Shown here: one piece after another, positions 52,052-59,806 of the stretch
Numbering within the stretch: the stretch's first letter is position 1
Layout of the letters: every line of letters starts with the position of its first letter
Assembly (NCBI RefSeq): GCF_000191065.1
Contig: NZ_GL872282.1
Location: 304,234 to 364,251 of the forward strand
DNA from: Prevotella multiformis DSM 16608
GTDB lineage: Bacteria; Bacteroidota; Bacteroidia; Bacteroidales; Bacteroidaceae
Length of the DNA: 60,018 nucleotides
Direction: 5' to 3'
Program-made: the position numbers and the translations under genes
The notes under the pieces: generated by a model
What the model saw: only the letters and a program-made list of their open reading frames with translations
The model's database searches: none
What the model was told of the DNA's origin: nothing

Positions 52052-52336
52052 TCAATCCTCATAATTCAGTCTGGCGTCACTGTTCCCATGCAAGGCGGCA
52101 CTCAGGTCTTTCCAGTTCTGAAAGCCGGCAAAGAGTGCCAGTCGGTCCAGCGTCTTTTTAGACGGTCTCTCCTTTCCCCTGAAATAACCTGTCAGTCTCT
52201 TCAGTGATGAAGTTTCCAGATGAATGTGGTGGACAGCCAACTTACCTGACAACTTCTCCAAGTCGGAAGCCAGATCTTTCCGCACCTGCGTTTTACGACC
52301 CAGCTCCTCAATAATGCTTTTAAAGCTCTTTTTCAT
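52052..52336 (-). CDS. Small HTH-like protein of unknown function
   Basis: 94 residues, mostly helical. The segment LKRLTGYFRGKERPSKKTLDRLALFAGFQNWKDL (about 45-78) resembles a helix-turn-helix-like block found at the start of many uncharacterised Bacteroidota proteins (SLKRL...TLDxLAxFxGYxxW). Here it forms nearly the whole protein. A minus-strand TACTTTTG box (52367-52374) about 30 bp upstream supports expression. It may be a small DNA-binding regulator; its targets are unknown. Confidence 0.65.
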   Translation of the reverse strand: MKKSFKSIIEELGRKTQVRKDLASDLEKLSGKLAVHHIHLETSSLKRLTGYFRGKERPSKKTLDRLALFAGFQNWKDLSAALHGNSDARLNYED

Positions 52337-52769
52337 CTCTCATCTACGACAAATACTAATGTGATGCAAAAGTAATAAAAGATTGCGTAACCACATAAGG
52401 TTCAACTGGTTTTCTTCGTTAAGATTATAGAAAATCTTACCTTGCCCTAAATGATGAAAAGGGGGAAAAACACATACGAAACACCCAAAATGTCATTCAC
52501 AGAACGACTTGTAGAAAACGTAAATAAATCAAAAGAACACAAAAATAAGTTCTATACACAGAAAGCACAACAGAAAAGTCTTACCTTTGCAGCCCAAATG
52601 ATGTCTTCAGTCCCACTTTGCAAAAGACATCCATCACTTTATGGACAGTAAAACAAACCTGATAACGGTCATCATTATTAAGAGAGGAATTATCTGAGTT
52701 GCTGATTTTTATATTCAATCAGGAAAAGAGAAATATCTGAGTTATTAATTTTAATATCAAACAAGAAGT
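52337..52769. other. Intergenic region upstream of the secreted protein gene
   Basis: 433 bp. A 66-codon open stretch (52451-52651) has a lysine-rich start (MMKRGKNTYETPKMSF) but no family match and is not supported as a gene. An imperfect direct repeat of about 35 bp lies at 52691-52725 and 52734-52767, directly before the next start codon. Confidence 0.5.
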
Positions 52770-53402
52770 ATGAAGAAAGTAAACATCAAGTCCATTCTGC
52801 TGTTATCCATGTTGTTTCTGCAGACTGTCACGCTAAAGGCACAAGACGATCTTACCAGGATTTACGGAGTATATATCGGAAAAGCCACGACAGAAATCGA
52901 AACAGCAGGTGGAAGCATGAAACAACCTGGTGAAAGGAAATTCCAAGTAGAGATTGTGAAAAGAGCTAATGACACGAAGCTGATATTAAAGGATTACAAA
53001 TTAGGCAACTACGAATTTGAAGAGATTGTATTTGACAATTTCGATCAGTATTACCAACCGGAAAAGAAAGGCTGGAACTTCTTCACCGGTCCCCTTTCAG
53101 GTAAATATTTCAGGACAAAAGACAACAATTACACCATACAGCTATGGGGGAATCCCATTGATGATTACTGCTTTGTCTACGAAAACGGGACCATGGATTT
53201 CACTTTTGAAATCTACACAAACCCTAAAAGGAAAGTAAAGCATGTTTTCAAAGGGAAAAAGTTAGGTACGAGCGGTATCAATTCCTTATCAGCCAGGCAC
53301 GACAAGGATGTAATATACAATCTGCATGGGCACCGGACACAAGGAGCGCAGAAAGGATTGTACATTGTCAATGGCAAGAAAGTACTGCTGAATAACAAAT
53401 AA
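52770..53402 (+). CDS. Secreted protein of unknown function with T9SS-like C-terminal tail
   Basis: 210 residues. The signal peptide (1-25, SILLLSMLFLQTVTLKAQ) is followed by a beta-rich, aromatic-rich region with no recognised fold (about 30-165). The last 40 residues (DVIYNLHGHRTQGAQKGLYIVNGKKVLLNN) resemble the C-terminal sorting/anchor tails of Prevotella and Bacteroides secreted proteins (the YxLxGxR...GlYIvNGKKv pattern) linked to type IX secretion. A PorT-like component is encoded nearby. Function is unknown. Confidence 0.7.
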   Translation: MKKVNIKSILLLSMLFLQTVTLKAQDDLTRIYGVYIGKATTEIETAGGSMKQPGERKFQVEIVKRANDTKLILKDYKLGNYEFEEIVFDNFDQYYQPEKKGWNFFTGPLSGKYFRTKDNNYTIQLWGNPIDDYCFVYENGTMDFTFEIYTNPKRKVKHVFKGKKLGTSGINSLSARHDKDVIYNLHGHRTQGAQKGLYIVNGKKVLLNNK

Positions 53403-53486
53403 CAGAGCGAAGAAGGCAACACGGTCTGTAGCAGACACAGCGTAATCCTCCGGAATCTTTCTCCGATACTGATTATTACAAGAAGA

Positions 53487-53540
53487 AATCCCTTTATAAT
53501 GGAGTTCCACTTATGTACCTCCATTATAAAGGGATTCTTT
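53487..53540. terminator. Bidirectional terminator between convergent genes
   Basis: Perfect 18-bp inverted repeat (AATCCCTTTATAATGGAG and its complement) around a 14-nt loop, between the secreted protein gene and ridA. TTCTTTG follows on the plus strand. Confidence 0.85.
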
Positions 53541-53561
53541 GTCCCGGTAGAAGCCAGCAGT

Positions 53562-53936
53562 CTATTTCACCGCAATACACTCCACTTCTACCAATGCGCC
53601 CTTGGGCAGATCCTTGACGGCAAAGGCCGAGCGGGCGGGATAAGGCTGCTGGAAGAACTCGGCATAGACTTCGTTCATTGCAGCAAAGTTGTTCATGTCG
53701 GAGAGAAAGACAGTTGTCTTTACGACGTGGGAAAGGTCCACACCCGCTGATGTCAGTACATTACGTGCATTGGTGAGCGACTGGCGGGTCTGTTCCTTCA
53801 CACCGCCTTCGGCAAAGGCATTGGTAGCCGGATCGATGGGAAGCTGACCTGATGCGAAGATGAAACCGTTGGCTTCGACAGCCTGACTGTAAGGACCTAC
53901 TGCCGCAGGAGCCTTGTCTGTGTGTAATGCGTGCAT
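53562..53936 (-). CDS. ridA: RidA family enamine/imine deaminase
   Basis: 124-residue member of the YjgF/YER057c/UK114 family. RidA hydrolyses reactive enamine/imine intermediates such as 2-aminoacrylate, protecting PLP enzymes. Family motifs include APAAVGPYSQAVEANGFIFASGQLPIDP, the VVKTTVFLSDM segment and the catalytic-Arg region YPARSAFAVKDLPKGALVEVECIA. The key Arg is present, supporting deaminase activity of the RidA subgroup. It is monocistronic. Confidence 0.93.
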   Translation of the reverse strand: MHALHTDKAPAAVGPYSQAVEANGFIFASGQLPIDPATNAFAEGGVKEQTRQSLTNARNVLTSAGVDLSHVVKTTVFLSDMNNFAAMNEVYAEFFQQPYPARSAFAVKDLPKGALVEVECIAVK

Positions 53937-54129
53937 ATCTTTAAGAATTTAAAGGAGTTAAAGGAGTTACAGGGAGCCGGGCCGACGGCGAGACACCCCC
54001 TATACGCTCCAATGTTCATTTCTATTCGAGTGTAAAAGTACTGCTTTTCTTCAAAAGAAACAAACCTATACCGCTAATTTACTTAAAAACAACGAACGTG
54101 CCATCATATTCCATTATTTTTCCTCTGAA

Positions 54130-54188
54130 GAAAAAACACTTTCTTTATCCAACTGGCTTATAAATCACAGTTTTTATGTAAATTTGCA
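54130..54188 (+). promoter_or_regulatory. Promoter block of the AICAR transformylase gene, shared with asparaginase
   Basis: 54155-54188 is identical to 16244-16277, and the 25 nt before it are similar. The -7 box TAAATTTG is at 54179-54186, 33 bp before the start codon. There is no canonical -33 TTTG. Confidence 0.7.
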
Positions 54189-54218
54189 CTACTCAATTAC
54201 ATATACCACATAAGTTAT

Positions 54219-55400
54219 ATGAAAGAATTAGCTCTCAAGTACGGATGCAATCCGAACCAGAAGCCTTCACGTATCTACATGGAAGAAGGCGAACTTCCCC
54301 TCACAGTGCTCAGTGGCCGTCCGGGCTACATCAACTTCCTCGACGCACTCAACAGCTGGCAGCTTGTAAAGGAGCTGAAGGCTGCAACCGGTCTGCCTGC
54401 CGCAGCCTCGTTCAAGCACGTCAGTCCGGCCGGTGCTGCTGTCGGTCTGCCGCTCAGCGACACGCTGAAGAAGATTTACTTCGTCGATGATGTCGACTTT
54501 GAGCTTACGCCGCTTGCCAGTGCATACGCCCGTGCCCGCGGTGCCGACCGTATGTGCTCCTACGGAGACTTCTGTGCCCTCAGCGACACCTGCGACAAGG
54601 AGACGGCACTGCTCATCAAGCGTGAGGTCAGCGACGGTGTGATTGCACCTGACTATACACCTGAAGCCTTGGAAATTCTGAAGGCCAAGCGCAAGGGCAA
54701 TTACAACGTGATAAAGATTGACCCGGCTTATGTCCCGGCACCTGTTGAACATAAGCAGGTGTTCGGCATCACTTTCGAACAGGGGCGCAATGAGGTGAAG
54801 CTCGACGACCCTGCACTCTTCGGAAACGTCCCGACAAAGAACAAGACCTTTACCGAGGCGGCTAAGCGTGACCTTATCATATCGCTCATTACACTGAAGT
54901 ACACACAGAGCAACTCCGTCTGCTACGTGAAAGACGGACAGGCCATCGGCATCGGCGCCGGACAACAGAGCCGCATCCACTGTACACGCCTGGCAGGCAG
55001 CAAGGCTGACGAATGGTGGTTGCGCCAGTGCCCGAAGGTGATGAACCTGCCGTTCAAGAAAGGCATCCGCCGTGCCGACCGTGACAACACCATCAACGTT
55101 TATATTTCTGACGAGTATGAAGATGTGCTGCAGGATGGCGTATGGCAACAGTTCTTCACGGAATGTCCAGAGCCTCTGACACGTGAGGAACGCAAGGAGT
55201 GGATTGCCAAGAATACGGGTGTCGCACTCGGTTCGGATGCTTTCTTCCCATTCGGCGACAACATTGAGCGTGCGCACAAGAGCGGCGTGGAATATATTGC
55301 ACAGGCAGGCGGCAGCATACGTGACGACCATGTCATTGATACCTGCGACAAATACAACATCGCAATGGCATTTACAGGCATCCGCTTATTCCACCACTGA
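54219..55400 (+). CDS. Stand-alone AICAR formyltransferase (PurH-like, no IMP cyclohydrolase domain)
   Basis: 393 residues corresponding only to the AICAR transformylase half of PurH. It uses 10-formyl-tetrahydrofolate to formylate AICAR in the next-to-last step of IMP synthesis. The catalytic Lys-His pair is in FKHVSPAGAAVG (about 67-78). NSVCYVKDGQAIGIGAGQQSRIHC and the C-terminal AQAGGSIRDDHVIDTCDKY fit the family. The MGS-like/cyclohydrolase domain is absent and the start is supported by its promoter, so this is not a truncation of a fused gene. A bifunctional PurH may exist elsewhere. Confidence 0.9.
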   Translation: MKELALKYGCNPNQKPSRIYMEEGELPLTVLSGRPGYINFLDALNSWQLVKELKAATGLPAAASFKHVSPAGAAVGLPLSDTLKKIYFVDDVDFELTPLASAYARARGADRMCSYGDFCALSDTCDKETALLIKREVSDGVIAPDYTPEALEILKAKRKGNYNVIKIDPAYVPAPVEHKQVFGITFEQGRNEVKLDDPALFGNVPTKNKTFTEAAKRDLIISLITLKYTQSNSVCYVKDGQAIGIGAGQQSRIHCTRLAGSKADEWWLRQCPKVMNLPFKKGIRRADRDNTINVYISDEYEDVLQDGVWQQFFTECPEPLTREERKEWIAKNTGVALGSDAFFPFGDNIERAHKSGVEYIAQAGGSIRDDHVIDTCDKYNIAMAFTGIRLFHH

Positions 55401-55401
55401 T

Positions 55402-55443
55402 AGGTTTGAGCTTTGAGGTTTGAGGTTTGAGGTTTGAGGTTTA
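55402..55443. repeat. Heptanucleotide repeat block 1 (TTTGAGG orientation)
   Basis: About six units of TTTGAGG, beginning 2 bp after the AICAR transformylase stop codon. It is inverted relative to blocks 2 and 3. Confidence 0.92.
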
Positions 55444-55476
55444 TGCCTACGGGATAATGCAGGCTCAATTTTCAGA

Positions 55477-55582
55477 CCTCAAATCTCAATCCTCAATCCT
55501 CAAACCTCAAACCTCAAACCTCAAATCTCAAACCTCAAACCTCAAACCTCAAACCTCAAACCTCAAACCTCAAACCTCAAAT
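55477..55582. repeat. Heptanucleotide repeat block 2 (CCTCAAA orientation)
   Basis: About fifteen units of CCTCAAA with variants (CTCAATC, CTCAAAT), ending 4 bp before the four-helix-bundle start codon. With block 1 it can form a large stem around a ~33-nt loop. Confidence 0.92.
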
Positions 55583-55586
55583 CAAT

Positions 55587-55946
55587 ATGGAAATAGAAAA
55601 TGACATATACGTTTTATCCAAGGCTTTTGCTTTAAGGATAATCCATTTATATAGATATTTAACCAATGAGAAAAGAGAAAATGTAATATCAAAACAATTA
55701 CTTCGTTCCGGAACAAGTATCGGGGCAAACGTACATGAAGCGAAGAATGCACAAAGCAGGGCTGATTTCTCCTCTAAAATGAACATAGCTTTGAAAGAAG
55801 CTACAGAATCTGAATATTGGATTGACTTACTGAAAGAAGCAACATTCATTTCTAAAGAGGCATACGAATCACTATATGCGGACTGCAGCCGAGTTAAGGC
55901 AGTACTCGTTAAAATTGTCAAAGCAACGAAAATTCCGAAAGAATAA
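55587..55946 (+). CDS. Four-helix-bundle protein (23S rRNA intervening-sequence/Avd-like family)
   Basis: 119 residues of the S23/IVP-like four-helix-bundle family, related in fold to the Avd protein of diversity-generating retroelements. Typical segments are DIYVLSKAFALRIIHLYRYL, VISKQLLRSGTSIGANVHEA, DFSSKMNIALKEATESEYWIDLL and a last helix VKAVLVKIVKATK. No reverse transcriptase or variable repeat was seen nearby, and it is not in an rRNA gene. Both flanks consist only of heptanucleotide repeats. The biological role of free-standing members is not established. Confidence 0.9.
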   Translation: MEIENDIYVLSKAFALRIIHLYRYLTNEKRENVISKQLLRSGTSIGANVHEAKNAQSRADFSSKMNIALKEATESEYWIDLLKEATFISKEAYESLYADCSRVKAVLVKIVKATKIPKE

Positions 55947-55980
55947 ACCTCAATTCTCAAACCTCAAACCTCAAACCTCA
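55947..55980. repeat. Heptanucleotide repeat block 3 (CCTCAAA orientation)
   Basis: About five units directly after the four-helix-bundle stop codon. The last unit supplies the A of the next gene's ATG. Confidence 0.9.
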
Positions 55981-56165
55981 TGGATGATTTTCAAAGTATA
56001 TTAGAGAATGGCATTAGCTTCAAGGGATCATCAGGACCGAAAAAGGAAGATGACAAAGTGAAGACCAAAGCCAAGAAGAAGAAGTATGTTACCGGTGCAC
56101 ACGGTTCTGGCAGTGCAAAACAGAAGGCTAAATACCGCCAGCAACGTGCCAACCGGCACAAATAG
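55980..56165 (+). CDS. Small basic protein of unknown function
   Basis: 61 residues. An acidic/neutral start (MDDFQSILENGISF) is followed by a strongly basic tail rich in Lys, Ser and Gln (KVKTKAKKKKYVTGAHGSGS...). It has no signal peptide or membrane helix. It might bind nucleic acid, but no family was recognised. A terminator-like hairpin at 56292-56338 supports transcription through here. Its upstream translation signals consist of heptanucleotide repeats. Confidence 0.55.
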   Translation: MDDFQSILENGISFKGSSGPKKEDDKVKTKAKKKKYVTGAHGSGSAKQKAKYRQQRANRHK

Positions 56166-56291
56166 AATCCGTTTCCCCACATTGGAAGTCCGGGAGTACG
56201 AGCCATGGACAGGAAAATGTGGCTCTGTACTGACAGGAGCAGCGGCCTGACAGCTTCCAATCTGTAAGTTGAGATTCTCTGAAAGAAAGGG

Positions 56292-56338
56292 AAAGCCCAT
56301 TTCTCCACTCACAAATGAGTTTTGAAATGGGCTTTTCC
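56292..56338 (+). terminator. Terminator-like hairpin
   Basis: AAGCCCATTTC pairs with GAAATGGGCTT around a ~20-nt loop, followed by TTCC. Confidence 0.7.
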
Positions 56339-56400
56339 TGTTGTTTCGTTGTAAACTGTAAGGCATTCGAGCAACTCCTATAGGGTGCGCTATCAAAAAA

Positions 56401-57253
56401 CGGTTACGGATAAGCAGTCCTATCGCTAATCCCCCACCCTTCCCTCACCTCATTATGACATAGAACAATACCACGGCCACAAGCAGTAGCCTTTCCGTCC
56501 AATATTGAAAGATGGGAAAGACGGGGGCTTCCGTTAAATACATAGATTGGAAATAGAATAAAGGCTTATACACTTGCAGGGTATGACCGTCAAGAATCAG
56601 AGGGGCTTCAAAGGAGGATAAACTACAAGATAAAAGCAAAAACGCAAATTGATACGATGCCTGTCCATCAGCACGTCATTCCGTCTTCTACAACCAACTT
56701 ATTCCCACATCATCGGTGTTTGTAAACCATTTTCATGCAGCCCAAGATGACACATGCCCTTCTGGCTTCTGAATGATGCCTGATTGACTTGCAACAGGTG
56801 CTCTTTTAGCGTGTTACCAACGCCCTTTTGAAGCACAATCGAGCACCTTTTCCAAACGGCTTGATAACCAACTGATTTACTGCCGGTTGCAAACTTGCTT
56901 TTTGCACGTGTTTTCTTTATTTGCAGATGATTGATTTGAAATTATGTAATGGTTTTTCAGAACCTTGTCTGTATTTCAACGTATTAAAACGAAAAGGCCT
57001 TTGTATCGGAGGATGAGAACAGGATAGACAGCTGACGGCCTCAGCTATGTTTTTGTTGAATGAATCACTTCGGCTCTTCCGTTAAGCTATACGAAAAGCA
57101 TCCACGCATTTAACGGAAGAACCCCAAAATGGTTATGGCTAAGCAGTCCTATCGCTAATCACCGCCTTTCCTAACGTCATTATGATATACAACAATACTC
57201 CGCCACAAAGCAGTACCCTTTTCGTCCAGTATTGAAAGATGGGAAAAGACGGG
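56401..57253. repeat. Imperfect direct repeat of ~125 bp, 730 bp apart
   Basis: 56401-56524 and 57129-57253 align over their length. Shared words include AAGCAGTCCTATCGCTAATC, CATTATGA, AAGCAGTA and ATTGAAAGATGGGAAA. Confidence 0.85.
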
Positions 57254-57511
57254 CAGCAGCATATCCCCCCTGAAACAGCCAGGGCGAAGAGGAAACAACC
57301 AACAAAAGACCATCTTCAAGACTCCATCCGTTCAAAAGACCCGTTGCTGATTCTCAACAAGCTGTATCTCCTATTGTCCCCTTACAGAGAAGTTCTGCCG
57401 AGAGACTCCGAAGAATGGCTTTAAGGCTCAAAAAACACATCCGTTATCGGAAGATTTTATAGAATGCGACAGTCGGTGTGTCGAGGATCCAGTTCTGTCA
57501 TTCCAGCTTTT

Positions 57512-58339
57512 TCATCTTTTCACTTTCTTCATCCGCATTCCCAGCTGGAAGAGTGATGGTATGAGGATACAGAGCGAGAAGAACAGTCCGCCGTACATCA
57601 TCCGCTCGCTGCCATGGAAGAGGTCGATGAGTTTTCCGTCATTCATCTGCGGCATGAAATTGAACATCAGGTAGGCCACGGTATTGTTGACCCAGTGGAA
57701 CAGGACTCCCGGGAGAATGCTGCCCGTGCGGTAATACATCCAGCCCAGCAGCAGACCGACCAGAAAGGCGTGCGTGCCCTGTGCCAGGTTCTGGTGGATG
57801 GCGCCGAAGACGAGGGCGGAGAACACAATGGCTGCCCAGTGGGCTCTGCTGCCAAAGATGTCCAGCAGCGTGCGCAGCACTGCTCCGCGGAACACGACCT
57901 CCTCGGCTATCGGAGCCATGATGCCCAGGGCGAGATAGCCCCAGGAGGTTCTCATGATGCTTTCGAACAGCTGCTGTGTCTGCGAGGGGAGGGTCAGATT
58001 GATTTTCTCTGCCATGAACTCCATCGGGAGTATCGAGCCTGCCGCCAGCAGGAATGCCCAGAAAAGGACACCCCAGGGGCGCGACCTGAGGTAGGTGCGC
58101 GACACCGGTGCCCAGCCGGCACGGGTGAAGAGGGCGAAGGTGAGCAGGCTGCTGATGACTGTGGTGACGGCAACGGCCGTTCCGCTGCTGCCCCCGTTCA
58201 TGGAGGTACGGAACGGTATGCCCTGGACAATGGCAATGCATCCTGCCGACAGATACTGTGACAGGAACTGCAGCAGTACGAAGACTGCGACGAACAGGAT
58301 GATGTACAGGACGTTTGTCCACGTGTCTTTATGCTTCAT
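57512..58339 (-). CDS. CPBP family intramembrane metalloprotease
   Basis: 275-residue membrane protein of the CPBP (Abi/CAAX-protease-like) family. The three signature motifs are present: EEVVFRGAVLR (about 143-153) with the paired glutamates, FGAIHQNL with a metal-binding His, and FHWVNNTVA near the C-terminus. About eight hydrophobic helices are visible. It lies 49 bp downstream of ribF on the same strand. The substrate is unknown; CPBP proteins have been linked to prenyl-protein processing and self-immunity in other systems. Confidence 0.9.
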   Translation of the reverse strand: MKHKDTWTNVLYIILFVAVFVLLQFLSQYLSAGCIAIVQGIPFRTSMNGGSSGTAVAVTTVISSLLTFALFTRAGWAPVSRTYLRSRPWGVLFWAFLLAAGSILPMEFMAEKINLTLPSQTQQLFESIMRTSWGYLALGIMAPIAEEVVFRGAVLRTLLDIFGSRAHWAAIVFSALVFGAIHQNLAQGTHAFLVGLLLGWMYYRTGSILPGVLFHWVNNTVAYLMFNFMPQMNDGKLIDLFHGSERMMYGGLFFSLCILIPSLFQLGMRMKKVKR

Positions 58340-58388
58340 GTTTCTCTCTTTTCCTTAATGATGATCACTTTGTTCTTCTGCGGGCTGC

Positions 58389-59444
58389 CTACGGTCGGAC
58401 TTCCATCTGCTGCTGCCCGATCTGTCCGGCATCGAACAGGTGGTTGATAGCTTCCCGGTCCTGTTCCAGCTGGTGTGCCAGGGCTTCCAGCGACCCGAAC
58501 CTCCGCTCGTCTCGGATTTTGGCAATGAAGCTGACAGCCAGCGGCTTGTCGTAGAGGTCGCCGTCGAAGTGGAAGATGTTCACCTCCATCGACATCGCCT
58601 TGCCGTTGAATGTGGGACGCGTGCCGATGTTCATCATGCCCCGCCTCCACTCTGAGGAATCCTTCTGCCGTACGTCCACGGCATAGACGCCTGCTGCCGG
58701 GATGAGCAGGCGGCAGGCTGCCATGTCGAGGTTGGCGGTAGGAAATCCCAGCCGGTGCCCGTTCCCGTAACCGCGTACGATGGTGCTCTCTATCGTATAG
58801 GCATAGCCCAGCAGGCGGTTGGCTGATGCGATGTCGCCCCGGCGTATGCGGTCTCTGATGACCGACGAGCTGACCTTCTCTCCCCCCGGGAGGAAGGCAT
58901 CGGCACGGACGACCCCGATACCCAGTGCCTGTCCATAGCGCACGTAGTCGTCGAAGCCCTCTGCACGGTCGTGTCCGAAGCGGTTGTCGTAGCCAATCAG
59001 GAGCTTCCGCACGTTCAGCTGCCGGCGGAGCACCTCGTCCATGAACCGGCGGGCAGAGAGGGCGGCCAGCGACCTGTCGAAATGCAGTACGAGGATGTTT
59101 TCGACCTGTGTTTCCGAAAGCAGCTGCAGTTTCCTCTCGAGCGTCGTCAGCAGCTCCGGCTGGTAGTCTGCCTGCAATACCTGTCGTGGATGGCGGTCGA
59201 AGGTGATTACGGCCGACGCCATTCGCGACCGCCGTGCCTCGTCGACGACACGTCCGATCAGGAACCGGTGTCCCCGGTGTACCCCGTCGAAGAATCCGAT
59301 GGTAGCCGCCAATGCCGGCAGCTCCGGCCTCTCACCCTCTTTGATGTATATGATGTTCAATTCCGGTTGTCTGTAAATCTGTTTTCTGTTCCCGTCTGTT
59401 CCTGTATGCTGTCCATCCGTTATGCCCATCCGTGCCGGAGGCAT
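58389..59444 (-). CDS. ribF: Bifunctional riboflavin kinase/FAD synthetase
   Basis: Makes FMN from riboflavin and then FAD. The N-terminal FAD synthetase domain has ATIGFFDGVHRGHRFLI (HxGH site) and LLIGYDNRFGHDRAEG, with SSSVIRDRIRRGD further on. The C-terminal riboflavin kinase domain has VVRGYGNGHRLGFPTANLD and GMMNIGTRPTFNG. The ATG at 59444 gives 351 residues with an unconserved 28-residue start. A TTG at 59360 (LNIIYIKEG) would give a length of 324, closer to the family, so the start is uncertain. A minus-strand TACCTTTG box lies at 59558-59565. Confidence 0.94.
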   Translation of the reverse strand: MPPARMGITDGQHTGTDGNRKQIYRQPELNIIYIKEGERPELPALAATIGFFDGVHRGHRFLIGRVVDEARRSRMASAVITFDRHPRQVLQADYQPELLTTLERKLQLLSETQVENILVLHFDRSLAALSARRFMDEVLRRQLNVRKLLIGYDNRFGHDRAEGFDDYVRYGQALGIGVVRADAFLPGGEKVSSSVIRDRIRRGDIASANRLLGYAYTIESTIVRGYGNGHRLGFPTANLDMAACRLLIPAAGVYAVDVRQKDSSEWRRGMMNIGTRPTFNGKAMSMEVNIFHFDGDLYDKPLAVSFIAKIRDERRFGSLEALAHQLEQDREAINHLFDAGQIGQQQMEVRP

Positions 59445-59687
59445 ATCATATACGCCCTTGATCCGGACATACCTGATAGTCCGCTTCTGCAGACCCGTCT
59501 GGATGAAGCGTCATAGGATGCCGTTACTGTCTCCAGTCGGCCGGGAAGTTTGCTGCAAAGGTACTCCAAATCGGCGTAAAAGCCCTCCTGTCCCGCTCAA
59601 AATGTGTTAAAACCTTAAAAATCCTTACCTTCCTTTCCCCTGTTTCCATTTTATTGATTACCTTTGCACCCGAATTAATATAATCCC

Positions 59688-59761
59688 GGACTTGTAGCTC
59701 AGTTGGTTAGAGCAACAGACTCATAATCTGGAGGTCCCTGGTTCAAGCCCAGGCTGGTCCA
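59688..59761 (+). tRNA. tRNA with CAT anticodon (tRNA-Met, or Ile2)
   Basis: D-arm GCTCAGTTGGTTAGAGC, anticodon loop CTCATAA (CAT at 59722-59724), T-arm CCTGGTTCAAGCCCAGG. The acceptor GGACTTG/CTGGTCC contains one T-T mismatch and a G-T pair. CCA is not encoded (ACAA follows). It is most likely elongator tRNA-Met; tRNA-Ile2 (lysidine-modified CAT) is not excluded. TACCTTTG at 59659-59666 is a plausible promoter box. Confidence 0.9.
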
Positions 59762-59763
59762 CA

Positions 59764-59806
59764 ACTGAAAATCAGTAACTTAGAAGAAACTCAAGTTGCT
59801 GATTTT
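59764..59806 (+). terminator. Terminator after the CAT-anticodon tRNA
   Basis: AAAATCAGTAACTT and AAGTTGCTGATTTTT form a 14-bp stem (one G-T pair) ending in T5. Confidence 0.8.

Larger units (their letters stand above)
56166..57511. other. Long non-coding stretch with duplicated block
   Basis: About 1.3 kb without a supported gene. It contains a duplicated ~125-bp block (56401-56524 and 57129-57253) and a 10-bp inverted repeat CTTCCGTTAA / TTAACGGAAG (57076-57085, 57110-57119). A 61-codon open stretch (57239-57424) is not convincing as a gene. Confidence 0.6.

Noticed and set aside
55587..55946. Diversity-generating retroelement suggested by the Avd-like four-helix-bundle protein
   Set aside because: No reverse transcriptase, template repeat or variable repeat was found nearby. 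The fold occurs in many free-standing proteins.
57239..57424. 61-codon open frame after the second ~125-bp block
   Set aside because: Starts within the duplicated block, has no family match and no promoter or convincing ribosome-binding context.
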